DNA of 64,000 nucleotides from Gammaproteobacteria bacterium (GTDB lineage Bacteria > Pseudomonadota > Gammaproteobacteria > SZUA-140). The translations under genes were made by a program, and so were the position numbers. The stretch is from positions 293,675 to 357,674 of the forward strand of contig JADJQS010000015.1 in assembly GCA_016712635.1 (NCBI GenBank). The letters run 5' to 3'. Numbering within the stretch: the stretch's first letter is position 1; each line of letters opens with the position of its first letter. Of this stretch, positions 18,395-26,590 are shown piece after piece. The notes beneath the pieces are model-generated. The model did no database searches, had not been told where the DNA came from, and worked only from the letters and a program-made list of their open reading frames with translations.

Positions 18395-20658
18395 GGCTGC
18401 GTCAGCTGAGCGGGGGCACAGTGCCGATCCTGGCGCTGTTCGCCCTGCTGCTGGTCTCGCTTTACATGATGAGTGCCGCGACGCAGAATTCCGAGGAATT
18501 CGGCCGGCTCTACTTCAGCCTCCTGCTGATCAACATCCTGGGGCTGGTGGCCCTGGTCATCCTCATCGGCACCAACCTGGCGCGGCTGGTGCGCCAGTAC
18601 CGCAAGGGGGCGGCCGGTTCCCGTCTTACTGTCCGGCTGGTGGTGATGTTTGTGATCCTCGCCCTGGTGCCGGTATCCCTGGTCTATTACTTCTCGCTCG
18701 GTTTCATCGAGCGCGGGATCGACAGCTGGTTCGACGTGCAGATCGAGGAGGCCTTCGACGACGCCCTCGAGCTCAGCCGCCTCTCCCTCGACGAGCGCAA
18801 GCGAGAATATCTGCGCCGTACCAAGCAGATCGGCACGGACCTGACTCTGGTGCCGGACGAGCAGTTGCCGCTCGTGCTGAACGACCTGCGGGTGCAGAAC
18901 GACGTCTACGAGCTGACCGTGATGACGGCGGCCGGCAGCATCATCGGTTTCAGCAGCCTCAACCCGCTCGCGATCATGCCGAATCTTCCCCCTGACGCGG
19001 TGCTGCGCCAGGCCCGGCGCGGCGATACCTATATCAGCCTGGACCCGGTCGGAGACGACGAGCTTTACGTGCGCATCCTGATCGAACTTCCCGGTATGCG
19101 GCCGGTGCTGGAGACACGCCTGCTGCAGGCAATGTATCCCGTTTCCGGCCGCGTAAACGAGCTCACCGCCAGCGTTGAGGATGCCTCATCGCGCTACAAG
19201 CAGCTCGCCTATCTGCGCAAACCGCTCAAGTACAGCTTCATGCTGACACTGTCGCTGGTGCTGCTGCTCAGCCTGCTCTCGGCGGTGTGGGCGGCGTTCT
19301 TCTCGGCGCGCCGGCTGGTGGCGCCGGTGCGCGTGCTCGCCATCGGCACGCGCGCCGTGGCCGCCGGCGACTACGACCGTCAGCTGCCGCAGCATTCGAG
19401 TGACGAGCTCGGTTTTCTGGTAAAGTCGTTCAACGACATGACACGCCGACTGGCGCAGGCGCGCGACGAGGCGCGCCAGAGCCAGCAACAGGCCGAGAGC
19501 GAACGCGCCTACCTGCGCGCGGTGCTGGGACGCCTGTCTTCCGGTGTACTGACGCTGGACAAGCAGCGCATCATACGCACTGCCAATGCCGCCGCCGGCC
19601 ATATCCTCGGCGTCGAGCCCAAGGACTACATCTCCAGCCCGCTGGTCGCGCTGGCGCGGGACCACGAGCACCTGCGGCCGTTCATCGATGCGATCCGGCC
19701 GCATCTCGCTGCGGGCGATTCTGACTGGCGCAGGGAGGTCATCGTGTACGGACCGTCCGGGCGGCAGGTGCTGATGTGCGGCGGTGCGTCGCTGCCCGGC
19801 CAGGGGCACCGCTGGACCGGTAACGTGCTGGTGGTCGAGGATGTGACCGCGCTGGTGCAGGCCCAGCGCGATGCCGCGTGGGGGGAGGTGGCGCGCCGGC
19901 TCGCGCACGAGATCAGGAACCCGCTCACACCGATCCGCCTGTCGGCGGAACGCCTGCGCCGGAAATACCTGAAGGAGATGAGCCCGCAGGATGCCGAGGT
20001 GCTCGATCGCTCCACACACACCATCGTGCAGCAGGTTGAGGTGATGCAGGAGATGGTCAAGGCCTTCTCCGATTATGCGCGCACACCCCAGCTCAAGCTG
20101 CGGCCGCTCGATCTCAACACCATCATCGGCGAGGTGCTGGACCTGTACCGCGGCGACAGCGGCGCGCGCTTCGAGACGGAACTCGATCCCGCGCTGCCGG
20201 AATTGCGCCTCGACTCGGGCCGGATGCGCCAGCTGCTGCACAACCTGATCAAGAACTCGATCGAGGCGGCGGAGGCGGGTCGTGAATGCCATGTCACCCT
20301 GCGCACCGCAGTCGTTCTGGAGGCGGGGGCGGAGAGCGTCGAGCTGCGCGTGCAGGACAACGGTCCGGGGCTTCCCGCGGAGATGGTGGGCCGCTACTTC
20401 GAGCCGTATTTCACCACCAAGCACAAGGGCAGCGGCCTCGGGCTCGCGGTGGTGAAGAAGATCGTTGAGGAACACGGCGGCATGGTGTGGGCAGAGAATG
20501 CCCGCGAGGGCGGTGCGCTCATCGTGGTTCGCTTCCCGACTGAGACAACCTCGGCTGCGGAGGATGGCGCGGCGGAAAGGCAGGGCGGCAGCGCGACGGC
20601 GCGGACCGCACCCGGTGAACGGAAACACAAGGCTGAGGCAAGGCAGGTTGAATCATGA
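18382..20658 (+). CDS. ntrY: NtrY-type membrane sensor histidine kinase
   Basis: From the ATG at 18382 the protein has 758 residues. An open frame extends farther upstream but inside the DUF4390 gene in another frame. The order is: two N-terminal membrane segments (about 12-65), a third and a fourth near 75-100 and 285-310 bordering a periplasmic loop, a HAMP domain (RRLVAPVRVLAIGTRAVAAGDYD), a PAS region, the HisKA box RLAHEIRNPLTPIRLSAERL, and HATPase N, G1 and G2 boxes (NLIKNSIEAAEAG, DNGPGLP, GSGLGLAVVKKIVEEHGG). It phosphorylates the adjacent response regulator. The pair is linked to nitrogen, redox or envelope control in other bacteria; the signal here is unknown. Confidence 0.92.
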   Translation: MAALRLRQLSGGTVPILALFALLLVSLYMMSAATQNSEEFGRLYFSLLLINILGLVALVILIGTNLARLVRQYRKGAAGSRLTVRLVVMFVILALVPVSLVYYFSLGFIERGIDSWFDVQIEEAFDDALELSRLSLDERKREYLRRTKQIGTDLTLVPDEQLPLVLNDLRVQNDVYELTVMTAAGSIIGFSSLNPLAIMPNLPPDAVLRQARRGDTYISLDPVGDDELYVRILIELPGMRPVLETRLLQAMYPVSGRVNELTASVEDASSRYKQLAYLRKPLKYSFMLTLSLVLLLSLLSAVWAAFFSARRLVAPVRVLAIGTRAVAAGDYDRQLPQHSSDELGFLVKSFNDMTRRLAQARDEARQSQQQAESERAYLRAVLGRLSSGVLTLDKQRIIRTANAAAGHILGVEPKDYISSPLVALARDHEHLRPFIDAIRPHLAAGDSDWRREVIVYGPSGRQVLMCGGASLPGQGHRWTGNVLVVEDVTALVQAQRDAAWGEVARRLAHEIRNPLTPIRLSAERLRRKYLKEMSPQDAEVLDRSTHTIVQQVEVMQEMVKAFSDYARTPQLKLRPLDLNTIIGEVLDLYRGDSGARFETELDPALPELRLDSGRMRQLLHNLIKNSIEAAEAGRECHVTLRTAVVLEAGAESVELRVQDNGPGLPAEMVGRYFEPYFTTKHKGSGLGLAVVKKIVEEHGGMVWAENAREGGALIVVRFPTETTSAAEDGAAERQGGSATARTAPGERKHKAEARQVES

Positions 20659-22007
20659 ACGCCCATATACTGGTGATCGATGACGAACGGGACATCCGCG
20701 AGCTGGTGCGGGAGATCCTGGAGGACGAAGGTTACGAGGTCAGCGTGGCCGAGGACGCTGCGCAGGCGCGGCAGGCGCGGCGCCAGCGACGCCCCGACCT
20801 CATTCTGATGGACGTGTGGTTGCCGGATACCGACGGCCTGAGCCTGCTGCGCGAGTGGTCGCAACAGGGCGGCGTGGACGCACCGGTGATCATGATCTCC
20901 GGCCACGGAACGGTGGAAACCGCGGTCGAGGCGACCAAGCTCGGTGCCTACGATTTCGTCGAGAAACCGCTCTCCCTGTCGAAGCTGCTGCTGGTGGTGC
21001 AGCGTGCGCTGGAGGCCGACCGGCTGCAGCGTGAAAACGTCGGCCTGCGTGAACAGGCACAGGCGCTGCTCGAGCCGATCGGCGGCAGCGCGGTGATGAA
21101 GGACCTCCGCGCACAGGTGCAGCGCGTCGCGCGGCACAATGCCTGGGTGCTGATCAGCGGCGAACCGGGCAGCGGCAAGGAACTGTTCGCGCGCTACCTG
21201 CATCACTGCAGCGCGCGCAGCGCGGGACCGTTCGTCGAGGCGGGCATCGCCGCCATCGCGGGCGACAACGCGGCGGTCGAACTGTTCGGCGCGGAACAGG
21301 GCGCCGGCATCCGCTACGGATTTTTCGAAAAGGCTAACGGCGGCACCCTGCTGCTGGGCGAGATCGGGGAGATGAGCCTCCCGGTGCAGGCCAAGCTGAT
21401 CGGCGCGCTGGAGGACAAGCATTTCGTGCGCGTCGGCGGCAAGGATCCGGTGCCTTTCGACGTACGCGTGGTGGCCGCGACCCATCGCGACCTCGAGGCG
21501 GACATCAAGGCGGGTAGCTTCCGGGAGGACCTCTATTACCAGCTCAATGTGGTACCGCTGCGCATACCGCCGCTGCGCGAGCACGGCGAGGACGTGCCGC
21601 AGCTGATCGATTACTACGTCGACGTCTTCGTCAGGCAGGACAACCTCCCGCGGCTGCGTTTCTCCGACCCGGCGCGCAAGCGCCTCAGCGGCCATCACTG
21701 GCCGGGCAACGTACGCGAGCTGAAGAATCTGGTGCAGCGCCTGCTGATCCTGGCCGCCGGCGACGAGATCACCCTGGACGACGTGGAGACGGCGCTGGGC
21801 GTGCGTTCGCGCCATACCGCTGAGATTCCGGTCGCCTTCGATTCCGAGCTGCGCACCGCGCGCCTTGAATTCGAGCGGGCCTATTTCGAATACCAGCTCG
21901 GCGTCGTCGGCGGCAACATGGCCGAGGTGGCGCAGCGCGCCGGGATAGAGCGCACGCATCTGTACCGCAAGCTGCGCATGCTCGGTATCAAGGCGAAGCA
22001 GGATTAG
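20655..22007 (+). CDS. ntrX: NtrX-type response regulator with altered AAA+ motifs
   Basis: The 450-residue protein has a receiver domain (phospho-Asp in LILMDVWLPDTDG), an AAA+ domain and a Fis-type helix-turn-helix (NMAEVAQRAGIERTHLYRKL). Walker A is GEPGSGKE near 171-178. The sigma-54-contact GAFTGA loop is absent: the region reads ELFGAEQGAGIRYGFFEKA. Walker B, usually LDEI, reads LLLGEIGEM, with Gly235 (GGC at 21357-21359) at the Asp position. Lack of GAFTGA is common in NtrX proteins, so it is probably not a sigma-54 activator; loss of the Walker B Asp would further reduce ATP hydrolysis. The start overlaps the ntrY stop by 4 bp. Confidence 0.92.
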   Translation: MNAHILVIDDERDIRELVREILEDEGYEVSVAEDAAQARQARRQRRPDLILMDVWLPDTDGLSLLREWSQQGGVDAPVIMISGHGTVETAVEATKLGAYDFVEKPLSLSKLLLVVQRALEADRLQRENVGLREQAQALLEPIGGSAVMKDLRAQVQRVARHNAWVLISGEPGSGKELFARYLHHCSARSAGPFVEAGIAAIAGDNAAVELFGAEQGAGIRYGFFEKANGGTLLLGEIGEMSLPVQAKLIGALEDKHFVRVGGKDPVPFDVRVVAATHRDLEADIKAGSFREDLYYQLNVVPLRIPPLREHGEDVPQLIDYYVDVFVRQDNLPRLRFSDPARKRLSGHHWPGNVRELKNLVQRLLILAAGDEITLDDVETALGVRSRHTAEIPVAFDSELRTARLEFERAYFEYQLGVVGGNMAEVAQRAGIERTHLYRKLRMLGIKAKQD

Positions 22008-22060
22008 AATGGCACCGGCGTGACTCATCCACGATTCCAGGTACGGGAAGCGATCGACAC

Positions 22061-23434
22061 ATGAAAATAATCATCTTGGGGGCCGGGCAGGTCGGCGGCT
22101 CGGTGGCGGAGAACCTGGCGCGCGAGGCCAACGACATCACGGTGGTCGACCACGACGCAAAGCGCCTGCAGGACCTGCAGGACCGGCTCGACCTGCGTAC
22201 CGTCCTCGGGCAGGCCTCCCATCCCGAGGTGCTGCGCCGCGCCGGGGCGGAGGATGCCGACATGATCATCGCCGTCACCAGCAGCGACGAGACCAACATG
22301 GTGGCCTGCCAGGTCGCCTACACCCTGTTCCATACCCCGACCAAGATCGCGCGCGTGCGCGCGCGCGACTATCTCGCCTACTCGCAGCTGTTTACCCAGG
22401 AGGCGCTGCCGATCGACATGCTGATCAGCCCCGAGCAGGTGGTCATTGACCAGGTGCAGCGACTGATCGAGTATCCGGGTGCCCTGCAGGTGCTCGATTT
22501 CGCCGGCGGACGCGTGCGCCTGGTGGCGGTCAAGGCCTATTACGGCGGGCCCCTGGTCGGCCACGAGCTGCGTGAGCTGCGCGAACACATGCCCGGCATC
22601 AAGACCCGCGTCGCCGCGATCTTCCGCCGCGGTGCGCCGATCATCCCCCAGGGCGACACGGTGATCGAGGTCGACGATGAGGTGTTCTTCATCGCGGCGA
22701 CGGAGGACATCCGCGCGGTGATGGGCGAGCTGCGCAAGCTCGACAAGCCGATCCGGCGCGTGACCCTGGTCGGCGGCGGCAACATCGGCAAGGGCCTGGC
22801 CCGCGCGCTGGAGAATCGCTACCAGGTCAAGCTGATCGAAAATGACACGGTGCGCGTGCAGGAGGTGTCCAACGAACTCGAGCGCACCCTGGTGCTGCAG
22901 GGCGACGCCGCCGACGAGGATCTGCTGATCGAGGAGAACATCGAGAACACCGACGTGTTCTGCGCCGTCACCAACGACGACGAGGCGAACATCCTGTCCG
23001 CCATGCTCGCCAAGCGGCTCGGCGCGCGCAAGGTGATCTCCCTGATCAACCGCTCGGCCTATGTCGACCTGGTCGAGAGCGGCACCATCGACATTGCCAT
23101 ATCGCCCCACCTCGCCACCATCGGCGGCCTGCTCGCCCACGTGCGCCGCGGCGACGTGGTGGTGGTGCATTCGCTGCGGCGCGGCGCCGCCGAGGCGATC
23201 GAGGCGGTGGCCCACGGCGATACCAAATCCTCCAACGTGGTCGGCCGCGCCGTGGGGGACATCAAGCTGCCGCCGGGCACGACCATCGGGGCCATCGTGC
23301 GCGGGGAGGAGGTGCTGATGGCGCACCACGACTCGGTGATCGAGGCGGACGACCATGTCATCCTGTTCCTGGTCGACAAGAAGCGGGTCGCCGAGGTGGA
23401 GCGGCTGTTCCAGGTCGGCGTCACGTTCTTCTAG
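22061..23434 (+). CDS. trkA: Trk potassium uptake system regulatory protein TrkA
   Basis: Cytoplasmic NAD-binding regulator of the Trk K+ channel. The 457 residues comprise two RCK units, each a Rossmann fold plus TrkA_C domain: first KIIILGAGQVGGSVAENLA, second RVTLVGGGNIGKGLARALE near residue 230. The length matches E. coli TrkA (458). The membrane partner trkH follows 69 bp downstream. Confidence 0.96.
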   Translation: MKIIILGAGQVGGSVAENLAREANDITVVDHDAKRLQDLQDRLDLRTVLGQASHPEVLRRAGAEDADMIIAVTSSDETNMVACQVAYTLFHTPTKIARVRARDYLAYSQLFTQEALPIDMLISPEQVVIDQVQRLIEYPGALQVLDFAGGRVRLVAVKAYYGGPLVGHELRELREHMPGIKTRVAAIFRRGAPIIPQGDTVIEVDDEVFFIAATEDIRAVMGELRKLDKPIRRVTLVGGGNIGKGLARALENRYQVKLIENDTVRVQEVSNELERTLVLQGDAADEDLLIEENIENTDVFCAVTNDDEANILSAMLAKRLGARKVISLINRSAYVDLVESGTIDIAISPHLATIGGLLAHVRRGDVVVVHSLRRGAAEAIEAVAHGDTKSSNVVGRAVGDIKLPPGTTIGAIVRGEEVLMAHHDSVIEADDHVILFLVDKKRVAEVERLFQVGVTFF

Positions 23435-23503
23435 ACAGGCCCGCATGACCCCTTCGCCCGTTTCTCCCTGCAAGCGCCGCGCGCGCGCGCCGACGACCCT
23501 CCG

Positions 23504-24949
23504 ATGCAGCTCCGCATCATCCAGCGCATAGTCGGTCTGCTGCTGACTCTGTTCAGCCTGGCCATGCTGCCGCCGCTGCTGTTCGCATGGCACGACGCCG
23601 ACGGCGCCCTGCCGGGCTTCGCGCTGTCGTTCGCCGTCGCCCTGGTCTGCGGCCTGGCGCTGTGGCTGCCGGTACGCACCATGAGCGTCGAGCTGCGCCT
23701 GCGCGACGGCTTTCTGGTGGTGGTTCTGTCGTGGGTGATGCTAGCGCTGTTCGGGGCGCTCCCCTTCGTGTTCACGCCGGGGCTTGCATACACGGACGCG
23801 GTGTTCGAATCGTTTTCCGGGCTGACCACCACGGGGGCGACCGTAATGAACGACCTCGACGCGCTGCCGCGCTCCGTGCTGTACTACCGCCAGCAGCTGC
23901 AGTGGCTCGGTGGCATGGGGATCATCGTGCTGGCGGTGGCGATCCTGCCCATGCTCGGCATCGGCGGCATGCAGTTGTTCCGCGCCGAGACGCCCGGCCC
24001 GATGAAGGACAACCGGCTCACCCCGCGCATCACCGAGACCGCGAAGGCCTTGTGGTACCTGTACCTCGGGCTGACGCTGCTCTGCGCGAGCGCCTACTGG
24101 ATCGCGGGGATGACGCTGTTCGACGCGGTCGGGCACAGTTTTTCCACGGTTTCGATCGGCGGTTTTTCCACCCATGACGCCAGCCTCGGGCACTTTGACA
24201 ACCCGATGGTCGAGATCGTGGCCACGTTCTTCATGGCCATATCGGGCGCGAATTTCGCCCTGCATTTCCTCGCCTGGCGCGGCGCCAGCGTCGCGCCCTA
24301 CCTCAGGGATCCGGAGTTCAGGACCTACCTCACCGTGCTCGGGTGCCTGGCGGCGGTCAGCGGCGTGTATCTTTACGCGAGCGGCATCTTCGACACGCCC
24401 GGCGAGGCGCTGCAGCGCGGCTTGTTCCAGGCCGTCGCCATCGCGACGACCGCCGGTTTCACCACGGCTGAATACCAGCAATGGCCGCCCTTCCTGCCGG
24501 TACTGCTGCTGATGAGCAGCTTCATCGGCGGCTGCGCGGGTTCCGCCGGCGGCGGGCTCAAGGTGATCCGCGTCCTGCTGCTGATGCGCCAGGGCACGAG
24601 GGAGATCAAGCGCCTGGTCCATCCCAGCGCGCATTACCTGGTCAAGATCGGAAACAAGGCCCTGTCGGGAGAGGTGATCGATTCGATCTGGGGATTCTTT
24701 TCCCTGTATGTGGTCTGCTTCTGTACCATGACCCTGCTGCTGGCGGCCACCGGCCTCGACCTGGTGACCGCATTTTCCGCGGTCGCCGCCTGCATCAACA
24801 ACATGGGTGTCGGCCTTGGCGGCGTGGGGTCGGGATTCGCCGATCTGAACCCGGCCTCGAAGTGGGTGCTGTGCGTCGCGATGCTGCTGGGCCGGCTCGA
24901 GATGTTCACCCTGCTGGTGCTGTTCATGCCGGGCTTCTGGCGCAAATGA
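23504..24949 (+). CDS. trkH: Trk potassium uptake system membrane protein TrkH
   Basis: K+-translocating subunit with four M1-P-M2 repeats. Selectivity-type segments are visible, for example SFSGLTTTGATVM near residue 107, FSTVSIGGFSTHDAS near 215, ATTAGFTTAEY near 315 and AACINNMGVGLGGVGS near 435. Length is 481 residues (E. coli TrkH 483). It is cotranscribed with trkA. Confidence 0.95.
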   Translation: MQLRIIQRIVGLLLTLFSLAMLPPLLFAWHDADGALPGFALSFAVALVCGLALWLPVRTMSVELRLRDGFLVVVLSWVMLALFGALPFVFTPGLAYTDAVFESFSGLTTTGATVMNDLDALPRSVLYYRQQLQWLGGMGIIVLAVAILPMLGIGGMQLFRAETPGPMKDNRLTPRITETAKALWYLYLGLTLLCASAYWIAGMTLFDAVGHSFSTVSIGGFSTHDASLGHFDNPMVEIVATFFMAISGANFALHFLAWRGASVAPYLRDPEFRTYLTVLGCLAAVSGVYLYASGIFDTPGEALQRGLFQAVAIATTAGFTTAEYQQWPPFLPVLLLMSSFIGGCAGSAGGGLKVIRVLLLMRQGTREIKRLVHPSAHYLVKIGNKALSGEVIDSIWGFFSLYVVCFCTMTLLLAATGLDLVTAFSAVAACINNMGVGLGGVGSGFADLNPASKWVLCVAMLLGRLEMFTLLVLFMPGFWRK

Positions 24950-24994
24950 TTCGCCTGCCCGCGGGGCCATACGAGGACTATACGGAGGGAAGAG

Positions 24995-25570
24995 ATGAGC
25001 GAAAGCCGTGACAAATGGGATGCCATCTACAGCCAGAAGACCGGGTTCCCCGGCGCACCGACCCGCGTGCTGGCGGAGAACGCGCACCTGCTGCCGCGTG
25101 CGGGCGACGCGCTCGAGATCGCCTGCGGCCGTGCCGGCAACGCCGTCCTGCTGGCGGAGCGCGGGCTGGTCACGCGGGCCTGGGACATCTCCGCGGTTGC
25201 GATCCGGCAGATCAACGACTACGCGCGGGCGCGCGGGCTTCCGCTCACCGGGGAGGCGCGCGACATGACTGAGCAGCCGCCGGCCCCCGCCTCCTGCGAC
25301 GTGCTCGTGGTCGCCCATTACCTCGACCGCGGACTGGCTCCGGATCTCATCGCCGCGCTGCGTCGGGGCGGCCTGCTGTTTTATCAGACGTTCACACGCA
25401 CGCGCGTGACGGAGGCCGGCCCCGGGAATCCGGAGTACCGCCTCGCGGACAATGAATTGCTCGCGCTGTTCTCCCCGCTCAGGGTGCTGGTGTACCGCGA
25501 GGAGGGCCGTGTCGGCGCGCTCGACCAGGGCCTGCGCGACGAGGCGATGATCGTCGCCCAGAAGCTATGA
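24995..25570 (+). CDS. Class I SAM-dependent methyltransferase (TehB-like)
   Basis: The 191-residue protein has SAM motif I ALEIACGRAGNAVLLAERG, the acidic residue after strand 2 in AWDISAVAI, and DVLVVAHYLDRGL for motif post-II. Small proteins of this form include TehB and thiopurine methyltransferase-like enzymes; the substrate cannot be read. A GGAGGGAAGAG ribosome site precedes the ATG. It ends overlapping the convergent acyltransferase by 6 bp. Confidence 0.8.
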   Translation: MSESRDKWDAIYSQKTGFPGAPTRVLAENAHLLPRAGDALEIACGRAGNAVLLAERGLVTRAWDISAVAIRQINDYARARGLPLTGEARDMTEQPPAPASCDVLVVAHYLDRGLAPDLIAALRRGGLLFYQTFTRTRVTEAGPGNPEYRLADNELLALFSPLRVLVYREEGRVGALDQGLRDEAMIVAQKL

Positions 25571-26455
25571 GGCGCGCCGCGTATAGAAGCGCGTCTCACC
25601 CGGGGGCCGCGTCTTGAAGCGCTTGTAGCTCCACTGGTACTGCTGCGGGAGGGCGCGGACGCAGGCCTCGATGCCGGCATTGACGGCCGCGGTGATCTCC
25701 TCGACCGAGGCCCCGGACACCGGTGTGAGCGGCAGGAAATGCAGGTGGAAGCCGGCGCCGGCCGCGATGCGCTCGGCGTAGGCGATGAACACCGGTGCGC
25801 CGGTCTGCTGCGCGAGGCGCGCCAGCAGCGTCATCGTATAGGCGGGACGGCCGAAAAACGGGCTGAACACGCCACTGCCGAAACCCGGCTCCTGGTCGGG
25901 GAGGATGCCGAGGAGTTCGCCCCGCCGCAGCGCCTTGAGCAGGGCGCGCACCCCGGCGGTATCGGCCGGCACGAGTGCGGCGCCGAAGCGTTCGCGCGCG
26001 GCCGTCATTAGGGTGTCGAGACCGTGCAGGCGCGGTGGCCGGTAGAGGCTGGTCATGCGGTGGTGCAGGGAGCTGTAGAGCGCGGTCAGTTCCCACGCGC
26101 CCAGGTGCGGCATGGCGAGGATCGCGCCGCGCCCCGCGCCCAGTGCCGCATCGAGCACGGCCTCGCCCTCGACGCCGCGGACCAGGCTGTCGATGCGCCT
26201 CCGGTCCCAGCGCCACAGCGGCCCGGTCTCCGCCGCCGTCCTGCCGGTCTCGATCAGGCTGCGTCGCACCAGGTGCTCCCGGCCCGCCGCGTCCAGTTGC
26301 GGCAGGCAGCGCGCGATGTTGATGCGGGAGACGCGCCGCGCCTCGCTGGGGAGGCGGGCGAGCGCCCAGCCACCCGCAGCCCCCAATACATGGACGGCTC
26401 GCAAGGGCATGGCCGCGCTCAGACGCAGGAAAAATTTGATCAGGAGGGCCCGCAT
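25565..26455 (-). CDS. Lipid A biosynthesis acyltransferase (LpxL/HtrB family)
   Basis: Transfers a secondary acyl chain from acyl-ACP to Kdo2-lipid IVA at the inner membrane. The 296 residues start with an amphipathic membrane anchor (LLIKFFLRLSAAMPLRAVHVLG). The HX4(D/E) catalytic motif is HLGAWE near residue 117, and LGILPDQEPGFGSGVFSPFFG is the second conserved block. Length matches the LpxL/LpxM family (about 305). Which secondary position it acylates is not decidable. Confidence 0.88.
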   Translation of the reverse strand: MRALLIKFFLRLSAAMPLRAVHVLGAAGGWALARLPSEARRVSRINIARCLPQLDAAGREHLVRRSLIETGRTAAETGPLWRWDRRRIDSLVRGVEGEAVLDAALGAGRGAILAMPHLGAWELTALYSSLHHRMTSLYRPPRLHGLDTLMTAARERFGAALVPADTAGVRALLKALRRGELLGILPDQEPGFGSGVFSPFFGRPAYTMTLLARLAQQTGAPVFIAYAERIAAGAGFHLHFLPLTPVSGASVEEITAAVNAGIEACVRALPQQYQWSYKRFKTRPPGETRFYTRRAS

Positions 26456-26486
26456 CGGCCGTATCGGTTCATGACAATGTTAGAAT

Positions 26487-26513
26487 AGCGCGGGCATTAC
26501 GCGTGCCCGCGCT
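26487..26513. other. Strong 10-bp inverted repeat upstream of metH
   Basis: Arms AGCGCGGGCA (26487-26496) and TGCCCGCGCT (26504-26513) pair perfectly around a 7-nt loop. No T-run follows. It lies between the divergent acyltransferase and metH promoters and could be a leader hairpin or operator. I found no SAH or cobalamin riboswitch consensus nearby. Confidence 0.4.
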
Positions 26514-26590
26514 CCCCGGCGGCGGCCGGACGCCCGCGGGGCGTTGTCTGCATCAGACGGCCAGTCTAAATCAAGGTAATCGGATTTGTC

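Noticed and set aside
26456..26590. SAH or cobalamin riboswitch upstream of metH
   Set aside because: The conserved cores of these riboswitches are not present; only a simple hairpin is seen.
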